Positions 1 through 11,753 of a stretch of 64,000 bases of DNA are shown here, piece after piece; position 1 is the first letter of the stretch, and each line of letters starts with the position of its first letter. The translations under genes and the position numbers were made by a program. The DNA comes from Cepaea nemoralis (Eukaryota; Mollusca; Gastropoda; Stylommatophora; Helicidae), in assembly GCA_014155875.1 (NCBI GenBank), contig JACEFZ010016114.1:1-64000 (forward strand), written 5' to 3'. The notes beneath the pieces were generated by a model that was not told where the DNA came from, did no database searches, and was given only the letters and a program-made list of their open reading frames with translations.

Positions 1-57
1 GGGACAGGTAACGAGAGCAGCGCTCTGCTAAGGAACTACAAGATGAATGAATGAATA
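1..57 (+). mobile_element. 3' end of a non-LTR retroelement entering from the left edge
   Basis: The frame from base 1 reads GTGNESSALLRNYKMNE then stop, followed by a short ATGA repeat. This resembles C-termini and short-repeat tails of LINE reverse transcriptases. Only 18 codons are visible. Confidence 0.25.
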
Positions 58-1916
58 TAGGGTCCCATTTCAATGGTCTAAAATTTGTTTTCACAGTGTA
101 ACAATTCTAATTACAAAGATATTGTTGGGGAGATGTGAGGTGATAGACGTTTCCAAGAAAATGGGTGGCGGCATTTTGAGGTAGGCTGATGAACTCTGTG
201 CCACATGGCATGCCCTTCCTAGAGACATTTCTGGCTCCACGGAATTAAATCTTCCATTAACAGTCAATTCATCCTCATCGCCGTGTTCGTACAGTCCGTG
301 CATTAGACACTATGCAGCAACCACATGTTGATAATACAAAATTAAAACTGCCAAAAAGCTGATCTCTGAAATACATCCCAGTTATAAACGGCGCTGTTGA
401 GGGACTAAGATACATTAGAAGCAGAAACCGCGCTGTTGGAGGACTGATATTCATCCCGATATAAACCATGTAGTTGGAGAACTGATATAAATTCCAAGTA
501 TAAACAACATAAATGATGAACTGATAAACATCATAAGGAACGAACAGTGCACATGCGCCTGTCATGAGCGTTTTTACTAGGTAACTTTCACATGTACAAA
601 TCTACAATATTGGGGGCGACCAAGGAGTGAATTCCGTGTAACGACAAGCTGTGACCAAGTAGTAATACGCAGACTGAATAAAACAATACCACTAACTGCT
701 ACCAGTGCTACAAGTGGATTGTGTGGCCGACCGAGCTAGTTAGTATCTATACATTTTGATATTTTCAAATGGAGACTGAACAATTACCGCCAACTCTCGT
801 ATATAACACGCGCAATGTTTACTAATTATTAGACTAACATATAATGATATAAAATACCCCACTGCACACTATTCATACGTGCGTTTAATACACGAGTACT
901 AAACAATACATTGTGTCGATATCGAAAGTAACCTACAATTTAAAGTCTCTGAAGTTTCTGTCAATACATAATAGTGAAAATGGAGCTAAGTTGAAAAACG
1001 TCGTGTGTCTTATCACGTGTCAGATTTTGTTTTCACAAACATTTCATAAAATAAAACCTTGCAAAATAATGGTGGGTATTATACACGAATTTTCATGTTA
1101 TCAGAAATTGTTATGTTAAATCAAAGCATGCGTATTATACGAGTGCGTAGTCTAAATGGCACCGAAGCATTTTAGAAATTTCATGATAATGACGTAAAAC
1201 ACAAGTAGTCAATACGTTAAGCCACACTGGTATGCTGGCAGCGTATGGTAGCTGGTAACGTGATGTTTTATTATTATGATTATCTTACATAACTGGTCAC
1301 AAACAGTTATAACATTTCACTTCCTTATAAATTATTTGTAGAATTAAATTTTAAAAAAATCAGTGATGTTAAGTAAAGCAGAAAAGAAATCAATATTTAT
1401 TTGCTCTCAATTTGTGAGGCGGGGGGCGCCCTAGTTATACAAATTAAGTGCCAAATTATGTGCCAGGGCGGCCCTCTGGCACGACTAGACAACTGGACGT
1501 ATCCCAAGTGTCGTTACGTGGCATCTGTTAGCTAATGATGCCACTGTCTGCAGGTTACTATTACTGTATATTACATACTACGGATACTCACACGTTTCCC
1601 TGGCAAATCAAGCAGTAAAGACTATTGCTTCCCAATGGCCGGGACTGCAGACTAGTCTCACAATACAGCCGGAATAGTGACACCGCCAAGTTAGTTTACC
1701 CGTGCCAAGGAATGGAGTAAACCCTGCCCACTTTCCTAATGTCACGGAGTCCCTACCTAGCACCAGGGGCGCTGGTGTCGTGGGGGTATTTTAGCTCTTT
1801 ATCTAAGTACATCCGTTCTGTGCTTAAACATCTACGGTCTTAAATGTTAAAACCCAAGGTAGGCAAACACACGAGCAAGGCAGTTAGTGGTCAGATTATC
1901 ATTCCTGCAGAGTATA
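58..1916. other. No recognised feature
   Basis: AT-rich, apparently unique DNA without a convincing exon, repeat or RNA gene. Open frames are at most 96 codons and look random. Confidence 0.4.
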
Positions 1917-2091
1917 GCATGGCCGAGAGCGCTCGCTCTTAAACTTCCGGTGTGCTGATGCCGAGTTAGTGGATTCAACCCTAAACCGGTCAGTTGGATT
2001 AAAATTTTGACTTCACGCCCTTGGCATGGGGACGTAAATTACAAGTATCTGAGAAGTTGGAGTGGGTTCGCTTGATGGCTAGGGACACTGG
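1917..2091 (+). mobile_element. tRNA-derived SINE, family A
   Basis: Starts with an A-box-like GGCCGAGAGCGCTCGCTCTT and a decayed B box (GGATTCAACCC), then a body with GTGGGTTCGCTTGATGG and GGACACTGG. A second copy at 34966-35150 shares most of the sequence, including CTTCCGGTGTGCTGATGCCG. Two dispersed copies with a Pol III promoter layout support a SINE. Confidence 0.6.
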
Positions 2092-2330
2092 AGTCTCTGT
2101 GGTGAAGTGGTCAAGCCGTTTGGCTCGTGCACCGAAGGCTGTGGGTTCGATTCCGGGCCGCACCCTTCGGTTTACGAGTTAAATGTTTCGGAGACTCCTG
2201 TGGGTCGTCGCTAAAAGCTACGGAGTTCGTGCTTTGTGCGACGCTTTCCGGGCTGCGGAAAGAGACTGAGCCATATGGGATCAAACCCGGTGCAATGAAG
2301 TCGATCATGTCGACTTTTAAGCGACTTTTT
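2092..2330 (+). mobile_element. tRNA-derived SINE, family B
   Basis: A tRNA-like head (GTGGTGAAGTGGTCAAGCCG with B box GGGTTCGATTCC) is followed by a body containing CTACGGAGTTCGTGCTTTGT and ending near GTGCAATGAAGTCGATCATG. Related copies lie at 26455-26655 (minus), 52915-53055 and 59655-59910. It abuts family A directly, so the pair may have moved as a dimer. Confidence 0.6.
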
Positions 2331-5300
2331 AAGCTGTACAGTTTACTGCAGATAACTCTAGTGTTTAGTGAAAGCTGTACAGTTTACTACAGATAGCTCT
2401 AGTATTTAGTGAAAGCTGTACAATTTACTGCAGATAACTCTAATGTTTAATGAAAGCTGTACAATTTACTGCAGATAAGCAGATAACTCTAATGTTTAGT
2501 GAAAGCTGTACAGTTTACTGCAGATAACTCTAATGTTTAGTGAAAGCTGTACAGTTTACTGCAGATAACTCTAATGTTTAGTGAAAGATGTACAGTTTAC
2601 TACTGATAACTCTAATGTTTAGTGAAAGCTGTACAGTTTACTACTGATAACTCTAATGTTTAGTGAAAGATGTACAGTTTACTACTGATAACTTTAATGT
2701 TTAGTGAAAGCTGTACAGTTTACTACTGATAACTCTAATGTTTAGTTCAAGCTGTACAGTTTACTGCAGATAACTCTAATGTTTAGTGAAAGCTGTACAG
2801 TTTACTACTGATAACTCTAATGTTTAGTGAAAGCTGTACAGTTTACTACTGATAACTCTAATGATTAGTTCAAGCTGTACAGTTTACTGCAGATAACTTT
2901 AATGTTTAGTGAAATCTGTACAGTTTACTACTGATAACTCTAATGTTTAGTGAAAGCTGTACAGTTTACTATTGATAACTCTAATGTTTAGCAAAAGCTG
3001 TACAGTTTACTGCAGATGCCCTCTTGTGTTTAGTTCAAGCTGTACAGTTTACTGCAGATAACTCTAATGTTTAGTGACAGCTGTACAGTTTACTGCAGAT
3101 AACTCTAATGTTTAGTGAAAGCTGTACAGTTTACTGCAGATAACTCTAGTGTTTATTAGTGAAAGCTGTACAGTTTACTGCAGATGCCTCTAGTGTTATT
3201 AGTGAAAGCTGTACAGTTTACTGCAGATGCCTCTAGTGTTTATTAGTGAAAGCTGTACAGTTTACTGCAGATGCCTCTAGTGTTTATTAGTGAAAGCTGT
3301 ACAGTTTACTGCAGATGCCTCTAGTGTTTATTAGTGAAAGCTGTACAGTTTACTGCAGATGCCTCTAGTGTTTATTAGTGAAAGCTGTACAGTTTACTGC
3401 AGATAACCTCTAGTGTTTATTAGTGAAAGCTATACAGTTTACTGAAGATAACTCTAATGTTTATTAGTGAAAGCTGTACAGTTTACTACTGATAACTCTA
3501 ATGTTTATTAGTGAAAGATGTACAGTTTACTACTGATAACTTTAATGTTTAGTGAAAGCTGTACAGTTTACTACTGATAACTCTAATGTTTAGTTCAAGC
3601 TGTACAGTTTACTGCAGATAACTCTAATGTTTAGTGAAATCTGTACAGTTTACTACTGATAACTCTAATGTTTAGTGAAAGCTGTGCAGTTTACTACTGA
3701 TAACTCTAATGTTTAGTTCAAGCTGTACAGTTTACTACAGATAACTTTAATGTTTAGTGATATCTGTACAGTTTACTACTGATAACTCTAATGTTTAGTG
3801 AAAGCTGTACAGTTTACTACTGATAACTCTAATGTTTAGCGAAAGCTGTACAGTTTACTGCAGATGCCCTCTTGTGTTTAGTTCAAGCTGTACAGTTTAC
3901 TGCAGATAACTCTAATGTTTAGTGACAGCTGTACAGTTTACTGCAGATAACTCTAATGTTTAGTGAAAGCTGTACAGTTTATTGCAGATAACTCTAGTGT
4001 TTATTAGTGAAAGCTGTACAGTTTACTGCAGATGCCTCTAGTGTTTATTAGTGAAAGCTGTACAGTTTACTGCAGATGCCTCTAGTATTTATTAGTGAAA
4101 GCTGTACAGTTTACTGCAGATGCCTCTAGTGGTTATTAGTGAAAGCTGTACAGTTTACTGCAGATGCCTCTAGTGGTTATTAGTGAAAGCTGTACAGTTT
4201 ACTGCAGATGCCTCTAGTATTTATTAGTGAAAGCTGTACAGTTTACTGCAGATGCCTCTAGTGGTTATTAGTGAAAGCTGTACAGTTTACTGCAGATAAC
4301 CTCTAGTGTTTATTAGTGAAAGCTGTACAGTTTACTGCAGATAACCTCTAGTGTTTATTAGTGAAAGCTGTACAGTTTACTGAAGATAACTCTAATGTTT
4401 ATTAGTGAAAGCTGTACAGTTTACTACTGATAACTCTAATGTTTATTAGTGAAAGCTGTACAGTTTACTGCAGATTACTCTAATGTTTATTAGTGAAAGC
4501 TGTACAGTTTACTACTGATAACTCTAATGTTTATTAGTGAAAGCTGTACAGTTTACTGCAGATAACTCTAATGTTTAGTGAAAGCTGTACAGTTTACTAC
4601 TGATAACTCTAATGTTTAGTGAAAGATGTACAGTTTACTACTGATAACTTTAATGTTTAGTGAAAGCTGTACAGTTTACTACTGATAACTCTAATGTTTA
4701 GTTCAAGCTGTACAGTTTACTGCTGATAACTCTAATGTTTAGTGAAAGCTGGACAGTTTACTACTGATAACTCTAATGTTTAGTGAAAGCTGGACAGTTT
4801 ACTACTGATAACTCTAATGTATAGTGAAAGCTGTACATTTTACTACTGATAACTCTAATGGTTAGTGAAAGCTGTACAGTTTACTACTGACAACTTTAAT
4901 GTTAGTGAAAGCTGTACAGTTTACTACTGATAACTTTAATGTTAGTGAAAGGTGTACAGTTTACTACTGATAACTTTAATGTTTAGTGAAAGCTGTACAG
5001 TTTACTACTGATAACTCTAATGTTTAGTGAAAGCTGTAAGTTTACAAGTGATAACTATAATGTTTAGTGAAAGCTGTACAGTTCACTACTGATAACTCTA
5101 ATGTGTAGTGACATCTGTACAGTTTACTACTGATAACTTTAATGTTTAGTGAAAGCTGTGCAGTTTACTACTGATGACTCTAATGTTTAGTGAAAGTTGT
5201 ACAGTTTACTACCGATAACTCTAATGTTTAGTGAAAGCTGAACAGTTTACTACCGATAACTCTAATGTTTAGTGAAAGCTGAACAGTTTACTACTGATAA

Positions 5301-5870
5301 CTCTAATGTTTAGTGAAAGCTCGACAGTTTATTACTGATAACTCTAATGTTTAGTGAAAGCTGTACAGTTTACTACTGATAACTCAAATGTTGAGTGAAA
5401 GCTGGACAGTTTACTACTGATAACTCTAATGTTTAGTGAAAGCTGGACAGTTTATTACTGATAACTCTAATGTTTAGTGAAAGCTGTACAGTTTACTACT
5501 GATAACTCTAATGTTTAGCGAAAGCTGTACAGTTTACTACTGATAACTTTAATGTTTAGTGAAAGTTGTACAGTTTACTACTGATAACTCTAATGTTTAG
5601 TTCAAGCTGTACAGTTTACTGCAGATGCGTCTAGTGTTTATTAGTAAACGCTGTGCAGTCTACTACTGATAATTCTAATGTTTAGTGAAATCTGTACAGT
5701 TTACTGCAGATGCCTCTAGTGTTTACTAGTAAACGCTGTGCAGTTTACTACTGATAATTCTAATGTTTAGTGAAAGCTGTACAGTTTACTATTGTTAGCT
5801 CTAGTGTTTAACGAAATCTGTACAGTTTACCACAGATGCCACAAGTGTCTCTAGTGTTTAGTAAACGCTG
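2331..5870. repeat. 41-45 bp minisatellite array with ~848-bp higher-order repeat
   Basis: About 80 units of the type AGCTGTACAGTTTACTRCWG then ATAACTCTAATGTTTAGTGA. Two unit types occur: 41 bp (TGTTTAGTGAA) and about 45 bp (TGTTTATTAGTGAA, often GATGCCTCTAG). Rare variants recur at a fixed distance: GATGCCCTCTTGTG at 3015 and 3863, and AAGATGTACAG at about 2668 and 3516, both 848 bp apart, so a multi-unit block was duplicated. No coding content. Confidence 0.9.
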
Positions 5871-6002
5871 AACCAACCAACCAGCTAACCAACCAGCCAG
5901 CTAACCAACCAGCCAGCCAATTAACTTGTCTACCATCCAACCAACCAGCCATCCACCCACCCAACCAACCAACCAGCCAACTACCCAACCAACCAACCAA
6001 CC
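5871..6002. repeat. CCAA/CCAG microsatellite
   Basis: Imperfect repeats of AACCAACCAGC and similar units. The 60-aa Trp/Gly/Val frame on the minus strand is an artefact of the repeat. Confidence 0.85.
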
Positions 6003-6472
6003 GTTACAAGAGATAACAACAAGAAGTTCAGAAATATACAACTTCAAGACAGACACCGGGGTTGTATTTAACAACAGCCCCACGTCACTCCGCTAGCCCT
6101 TGTAGGAAAACAGCTGACATTACCACCGCTCTAAACACCTTTTATTGAATGTGCCGCCCCTGCATACACCTGAGAATATGCTCAATGACAACCGAGGGAC
6201 TTCAGCTGTTGATTTGTTGCTGTTGCATCAACAAGGTTCACCGCTTCATGATCGTCATTCCCTGATTCGGAATCAGCCTCTGTAGTCGTGAGATGTTACA
6301 CAAGCAAATACATTCTGAGTCCGGGAACATTCTTACATCTAGCAGCGGTCAGTCGAATATAACACACCAGGCCGGTGTTTATCATACGTTCAATACACGC
6401 AGAATACGCAGATTCTGAATTAAACTTCAAACCATGTAGGTGCACGCACGCATGCACGCACTCACACACAAC
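6003..6472. other. No recognised feature
   Basis: Mixed-composition DNA; no supported gene, RNA or repeat. Confidence 0.4.
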
Positions 6473-6474
6473 AG

Positions 6475-6530
<56 letters not shown>

Positions 6531-6705
6531 AGAGGGAGAGAGAGAAGGAGAGAGATAGGGAGAGAGAGAGAGGAGAGAGGAGAGAGAAAGGGAGAGAGAT
6601 AGGGAGAGAGAGAGGAACGAGAGAGAGGGAGAGAAAGAGAGAAGGAGAGGGAGAAAGAGGGGAGAGAGGAGAGAGAAAGAGAGAGAGAGAGGGGGGGGGG
6701 GAAGC
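6473..6705. repeat. AG/GAGAGG purine microsatellite
   Basis: A polypurine tract beginning as pure AG and continuing as GGAGAGAGA variants, ending in a G run at about 6690. All open frames in it (Glu/Arg or Ser/Leu) are repeat translations. Confidence 0.95.
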
Positions 6706-6789
6706 GAGAGAAAGGGGGTTGGGAAAGACGTGAAAGTACAATCAATACAGATTTTGATCTGCAATAAAAATTAAGAACACTCATTCGGT

Positions 6790-6850
6790 CATGTATAAAT
6801 CATAATCATCATATGCCATGAAGATAAGCGTAGGCGGTCATATTTCGAGA
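6790..6850 (-). mobile_element. Trace of an RTE-like LINE 3' end
   Basis: ATCATCATATGCCATGAAGA and GTAGGCGGTCATATTTCG resemble the better preserved 3' end at 37186-37525, which encodes a C-terminal HAYRHGT-type motif. Very short and decayed. Confidence 0.35.
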
Positions 6851-6988
6851 ATAGGGGCTAAACGGGTACTCAACAACTCCACAAACGGGTACTCAGCAAG
6901 CATACTTTTCATATTGACCAACTGGTCAGCGGGTATACGTTTTCACATATTATATTGTCTGCAAGTGTTATATTCAGTCAGGATAGAG

Positions 6989-7401
6989 CAGTGGTTCTCA
7001 ACCTGTTTTGGCCCGTGCCTTCCTTCACCATATTTTTAGGACGTCATTCCACCCTCACCATGATTTTAGAACGTCATTCCCCCCTTTCGTATTTCCTCCC
7101 TAAAAATTTCCCCCTGCCCCTACACAGTATACGTAATAATTGAAGCTAAATTTAATAGCACATACTAAAACAAGTCTAGACGTCCACATAAAACGTGATT
7201 TGTGGGTCTACTTACTTTATAAAATGAATTTTAGAAGAGTGAGGTGTACAGAACCATAAAGTATGAAGGGAAAAACAAGATCAAGTAATCGGTTCTTGTA
7301 TTAACTCAATCTTGAAATAATCTTCATCCCCCCCTGGAAACCCCAAAATTCCCCCCTGGTGGGGGGGGGGGGGGGAATTCCCAACCGGTTGAGAACCACT
7401 G
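6989..7401. mobile_element. hAT-type MITE, copy 1
   Basis: 413 bp with terminal inverted repeats CAGTGGTTCTCAACC / GGTTGAGAACCACTG and a perfect 8-bp target duplication GGATAGAG (6981-6988 and 7402-7409). CAGTGGTTCTCAA ends and 8-bp duplications are hallmarks of the hAT superfamily. It has no coding capacity. Inside are C-rich and G-rich tracts and an AT-rich core shared, in opposite orientation, with copy 2. Confidence 0.9.
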
Positions 7402-7672
7402 GGATAGAGCATCTGGTTGTCAAGATCTAAACATTGCACACATACCAGAGAAGAAGAAACCTACCAAAACGCTTGTGCATTTACCTGTTTCATTGTGAAT
7501 GCGCATACCAGCATTGCCTTACATGTGTAATGCAACTACCTGCTAGCAACTGTATTAGCGATACTACTAACTAATACTTGTTGCCAACTATATTAGCGCT
7601 ACTACTAACTAATACTTGTTGCCAACTATATTAGCGATACTACTAACTAATAAATACTTGTTGCCAACTTAC

Positions 7673-7852
7673 TCTTCTACGTTTGTCTTCCTGCTGTCTC
7701 CTCTCCTCATCTTGTTGTTTTCTCCTCCTATCCTCTTCTTGTCTTCGCTTCTCAGCTTCCGCAGCAGCAGCAGCAGCTTCCTCCTCCTCCTCTCGTCGCC
7801 TTCTCGCTTCCTCCTCTCTAGCACTGGAGTCGTCTTCCGCGGGGGCAGGCGC
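7673..7852 (-). CDS. Exon 6, charged coiled-coil-like exon
   Basis: Acceptor TGTATCAACAG and consensus donor GTAAGT enclose 60 codons in phase 0: APAPAEDDSSAREEEARRRR, then EEEEEAAAAAAEAEKRR and a QEEDRRRKQQDEERRQQED stretch ending KRRR. The charged heptad-like Glu/Arg pattern is typical of troponin T/I and other muscle coiled coils. Three copies of a 37-38 bp tandem repeat (about 7550-7670) run into the donor site, so the last repeat unit supplies the intron's first bases. Confidence 0.6.
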
Positions 7853-8300
7853 CTGTTGATACAGGATACACACATGATACACAAATGATACATTGGCCAA
7901 GGTATTGTATAGAAAATACAGAATACACACATGATACAATGGTCAAGGTATTGCAGAGACAATACAGAATATACACATGATACAATGGTCAAGGTATTGT
8001 ATAGACAATACAGGATACACACATGATACAATGGTCAAGGTATTGTATATAAACAATACAGGCTATACACATGATACACACTAACAAGGTATTGCATAGA
8101 TAATACAGGATACACACATTACACGCATATGATACACACACACACACATGCTATACAAAGCCAAAGAATTGTACAGACAATACGGTACACATAGCCAAAG
8201 TATGGTATAATCAATACAGGATATATACGATACACACATGATACACATAACCAATGTAGTGTATAGACAATACAGGATATACACATGATACACCTAGCCT
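7853..8300. repeat. ~46-50 bp minisatellite next to exon 6
   Basis: Repeats of ACACATGATACAATGGTCAA plus GGTATTGTATAGACAATACA, about nine units. The array starts at the exon 6 acceptor, so the TGTATCAACAG splice site itself resembles a repeat edge. Confidence 0.85.
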
Positions 8301-8737
<437 letters not shown>

Positions 8738-8779
8738 ACATACGTCATTGTCACTATTTCATAGCCCCATTTACATGAC

Positions 8780-9976
8780 ACATAATTCAGAAATAATAAA
8801 ATGGCGCGACTTCTCGAAAGTATCTAATATGTTAAATTGATACAACAAATAACATCAACTGTTTTCTACACATGTATGAGTTTCCTACTGTAGTTTCTTA
8901 CTGTCAATTAAACATTTTGAACTGAACAAAACACTTTTTCTTCTACAGCCGTGCGCTTACAACTCAAGACTCGCCTGTCACACATTAGGCAACATTAGAC
9001 GTACACTAGAATTACAATAATAATAGATCCGTGACGGTTATACCTGGTATAATAGGCAGAAATAACATTTTAATATGTTATGAAATACGGATGAAAGACG
9101 TATATTTAACACTACAGTACCATTTACAATTATCATCTGTAAACAAAGCAGTTCGTGAGAAGCGTTTCACTATTACAAAACACATTGTGCTAGGCGTCTA
9201 TCTGTCATAATGATGAACAATGAGGGAGCTTTATGAATATATACAGCAGTCTTAGTCCTGTTTCTTGCCTCCTTTATGTTCCGTCGACTCTCTAGCTTCA
9301 TCTTTTTCCCTTCCTCCTTTCCCGCTTCATCCTTCTTTTCCTCCACCACTTCCTCTTTCCACTTTCTCTTCTTTTCTCTCAGATAAGCTAGTCCATCGAT
9401 CTTAAGTAGCTGTTAGATTATCCCGTCACACCAAACAGCTGATCGTCATGAGTCCGGTGACAGGGACGCTGTGCTGAAGTAGCCACTGGTCAGCAACATA
9501 CAAATGTACATGAGAATATTGTAGATATACAAACACTGAAACCGAGAAAGAGTATAGATTTGGGACTTGCTGAAAACACATTCGATGCAGACTGAAAGAG
9601 GTAGAAAATATATATTATAATATTGTCAATAACCGAATTACAACAAAGAAGCGAATGAGCTAAGCGACAACAAAAATTTGTATACTATCATGCGGAAAGG
9701 TAACACAAATGTGCAACAAAAGCAAAACAAGCAATAACTGAACGACAATACATTCAACAAGAAGTAGGTAGTAGCAGCTGGATAATGGAACATGGCTAAG
9801 TAGAGTTAGAATACGTTGTGACCGTAGAACTGTCACTAAAACACTCTAGGAATGTCGAAACAAAAGTGTTCATCTTTAGTAAAATAAATAAATGCTAGTT
9901 AAAATACAGCCAGTTCTCGTATAAACGCTTTTCACAATAACACATTCCCAGTCACAGCGTGTTTCATAAAGTAAGC
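8780..9976. other. Intronic DNA, no recognised feature except a candidate exon
   Basis: AT-rich unique DNA. The only point of interest is the purine-rich open stretch at 9245-9409, listed separately. Confidence 0.4.
9245..9409 (-). CDS. Possible additional exon, Lys/Glu-rich
   Basis: A 165-nt open stretch lies between AATCTAACAG (acceptor-like) and GTATAT (donor-like), phase 0 at both ends, so it would fit between exons 5 and 6. It reads LLKIDGLAYLREKKRKWKEE and continues Lys/Glu-rich. The pyrimidine tract before the acceptor is weak, and a purine-rich tract can be open by chance. Treat as a candidate only. Confidence 0.22.
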
Positions 9977-10267
9977 GCACACGTATTGTTTGACGCCTAT
10001 AGAAGTAGGGGTAAGAACTGGAAACTAGAGGACGCACTAGACAACATAAACATTGAAAGCCATAGTTACCGACCGGGATTCGAACCTGTCACCTCCAAAG
10101 GACGACAGCGCTGGTTGGTCAATCGTCGAAGTACACTTGTTCCTGCAGCGAGGCGCTATATAGCTTTCAATATAGCTCTATAGCTTTAAATTCTGATGTT
10201 GTCTAGCGCGTCCTATAGTCTCTAGTTCTCACCCCTACTTCTATGAGCGCCAAACAACACGTGTCTA
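9977..10267. mobile_element. Foldback element with tRNA-like centre
   Basis: Left arm (9977-10061) and right arm (10178-10267) are near-perfect inverted repeats, sharing for example AGAAGTAGGGGT and CTAGACAACAT. The centre (10062-10177) holds on the minus strand a B-box-like GGTTCGAATCCCGGTCGG. This looks like a MITE or a SINE caught between two inverted arms. No transposase. Family not recognised. Confidence 0.65.
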
Positions 10268-10376
10268 TTCATTAATTAACTGTCTTGTGGCCTCAAAGGC
10301 TTCCCCAATTGCTATTTATGTATTTAATAAAGTAAGACACAATCGCAGCATGGCACGAGTTCTAATTTACTTATAT

Positions 10377-11065
10377 GCGATTTCACATAGTCATCTACAC
10401 CGATGGGTCAGTGGCGAGAAACAGACGTAGTGGCTGGGGCTTTATTGCTAAGGCTATTGGGCGAGTCTTGAAAAAGGAGAGCTTGGCATATGAGACAACG
10501 ACCTCCAGCATGAGAATGGAGGTGGAGGCAGTAACAGCGGCATTCTGGTGGCTAGAGGAGACTACTGCAACACACGTGGTGTTCATTACGGATTCAAAGA
10601 ATATGCTTAGCAAGGTGGAGAAAGGAATTTTTCGTGTGGAATGGCTCTCGTCGCTTCAGAGGTCATAGATTGTGAGAATTGTATGGATATTTTGCCCTGG
10701 CCATGCGGGTTTACGGGGGAATGAACAGGCTGATAGGCTAGTAGGGAATGCACCTCTTGGTGGTATCTTGCCTATGGTGGTAGGTGGTCGTGCGCTTGTG
10801 GGACCAGGTGGAGAAGGCGGAGGAACAGATTGAGAACCCATATGTGGAAAGAATGAGATTGCGGGGGATCGGCAGGGGTACTGGAAGAATCTCAAAATTG
10901 AGAGAGAAGACCAGGAGAACATTTAATCAGATAGCGGTAGGAACGATTAGTAGTATGACTCTTGGCTGGCTGTTGAACGAGGGGACTGAGCACGTATGGG
11001 AATGTCCTGAGTGCAGTGACGTCGGTTCTTGACTCAACTCAACTCAACGCAACTCAACTCAACTC
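10377..11065 (+). pseudogene. I-like LINE fragment: RNase H domain and 3' tail
   Basis: The 5'-truncated fragment begins at the RNase H domain. Acidic residues appear in IYTDGS, MEVEAV, ITDSKNM and NEQADRL, the D-E-D-D pattern of LINE RNase H. It has an in-frame stop after SLQRS (about 10666) and a frameshift; the end reads TEHVWECPECSDVGS then stop at about 11032. A tail of CTCAA repeats (11032-11065) marks the 3' end. Related to the intact element at 46913-50784 and the fragment at 62998-64000. Confidence 0.8.
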
Positions 11066-11747
11066 ATTTGCGAGAAACACCAGGCGAACAGAGCCCCAGC
11101 TGAACAGTCTAAAATGTGTGAACATGCGCAATGACTTCGCGAATGTCTGCGCCAGTTAACGATGTATGTTATGAATGAGTGTTGTTTTAATTAATTTTCT
11201 GTATTTATTAACGTTTATAATAATAACAGTAATAATAACCACACTAATATTAATAGTGGTGGTGTTGGTGGTCGTGGGAAAGGTTGTAGTAATGGTAGTG
11301 GTAGCGGTGGTGGTGGTGGTGGTAGTAGTAGTAGTAGTGGTAGTAGTAGTAGTAGTAGTAACAGTAGTAATAATAATAGTATTAGTAGTAGAAGCAATAA
11401 ACGACGTCGCATATGACGTCTAAACGTTCCAGCCTATAAAAAGTGTGCAAGGAAAACGATATATACTTACAAGAGGCTTCAATAATAAACCGATTTGAGC
11501 GGATCGATAGAGTATATGGTACCGTGGGAACAAAGGTCCACTTTGTGCACCACGAGAAAGTACCCCGTGAAAACTGAACGCGTTTCTGTAACGGGAACAG
11601 CTTCTAACAGTATGGTATTAATAACAGCAAGGCATAGGGAGATTGGAAAAATAGAGACACCGCAGAGCAACCTGCGAACAATTAGAAATCTCCAAAAAAG
11701 AAAAAAATAACGTCTGAGATCTGAGGAGGTATAATGTCAAGATGGGA
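11066..11747. other. Spacer with a GTG/GTA microsatellite
   Basis: Positions 11215-11400 are imperfect AATA, GTG and GTA repeats. The remainder up to the target duplication of the Polinton-like element shows nothing recognisable. Confidence 0.5.
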
Positions 11748-11753
11748 GCCGAG
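11748..11753. repeat. Target site duplication, left (GCCGAG)
   Basis: Six bases identical to 19373-19378, immediately outside the AGT terminus. Removing the element and one copy rebuilds a plausible tRNA-SINE head. Confidence 0.8.

Noticed and set aside
91..303. 70-codon minus-strand frame (MHGLYEHGDEDEL)
   Set aside because: Possible exon, but no convincing splice sites or family.
2331..5870. CRISPR-like array
   Set aside because: The repeats are contiguous tandem units without unique spacers, and the genome is eukaryotic.
6296..6784. Ser/Leu-rich frame of 162 codons
   Set aside because: Produced by the AG microsatellite on the opposite strand.
9240..9410. Troponin I C-terminal terminal exon
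   Set aside because: The apparent stop came from a misread base; on rereading, the frame stays open to a GTATAT donor-like site and no troponin motif is secure. Kept only as a weak candidate exon.
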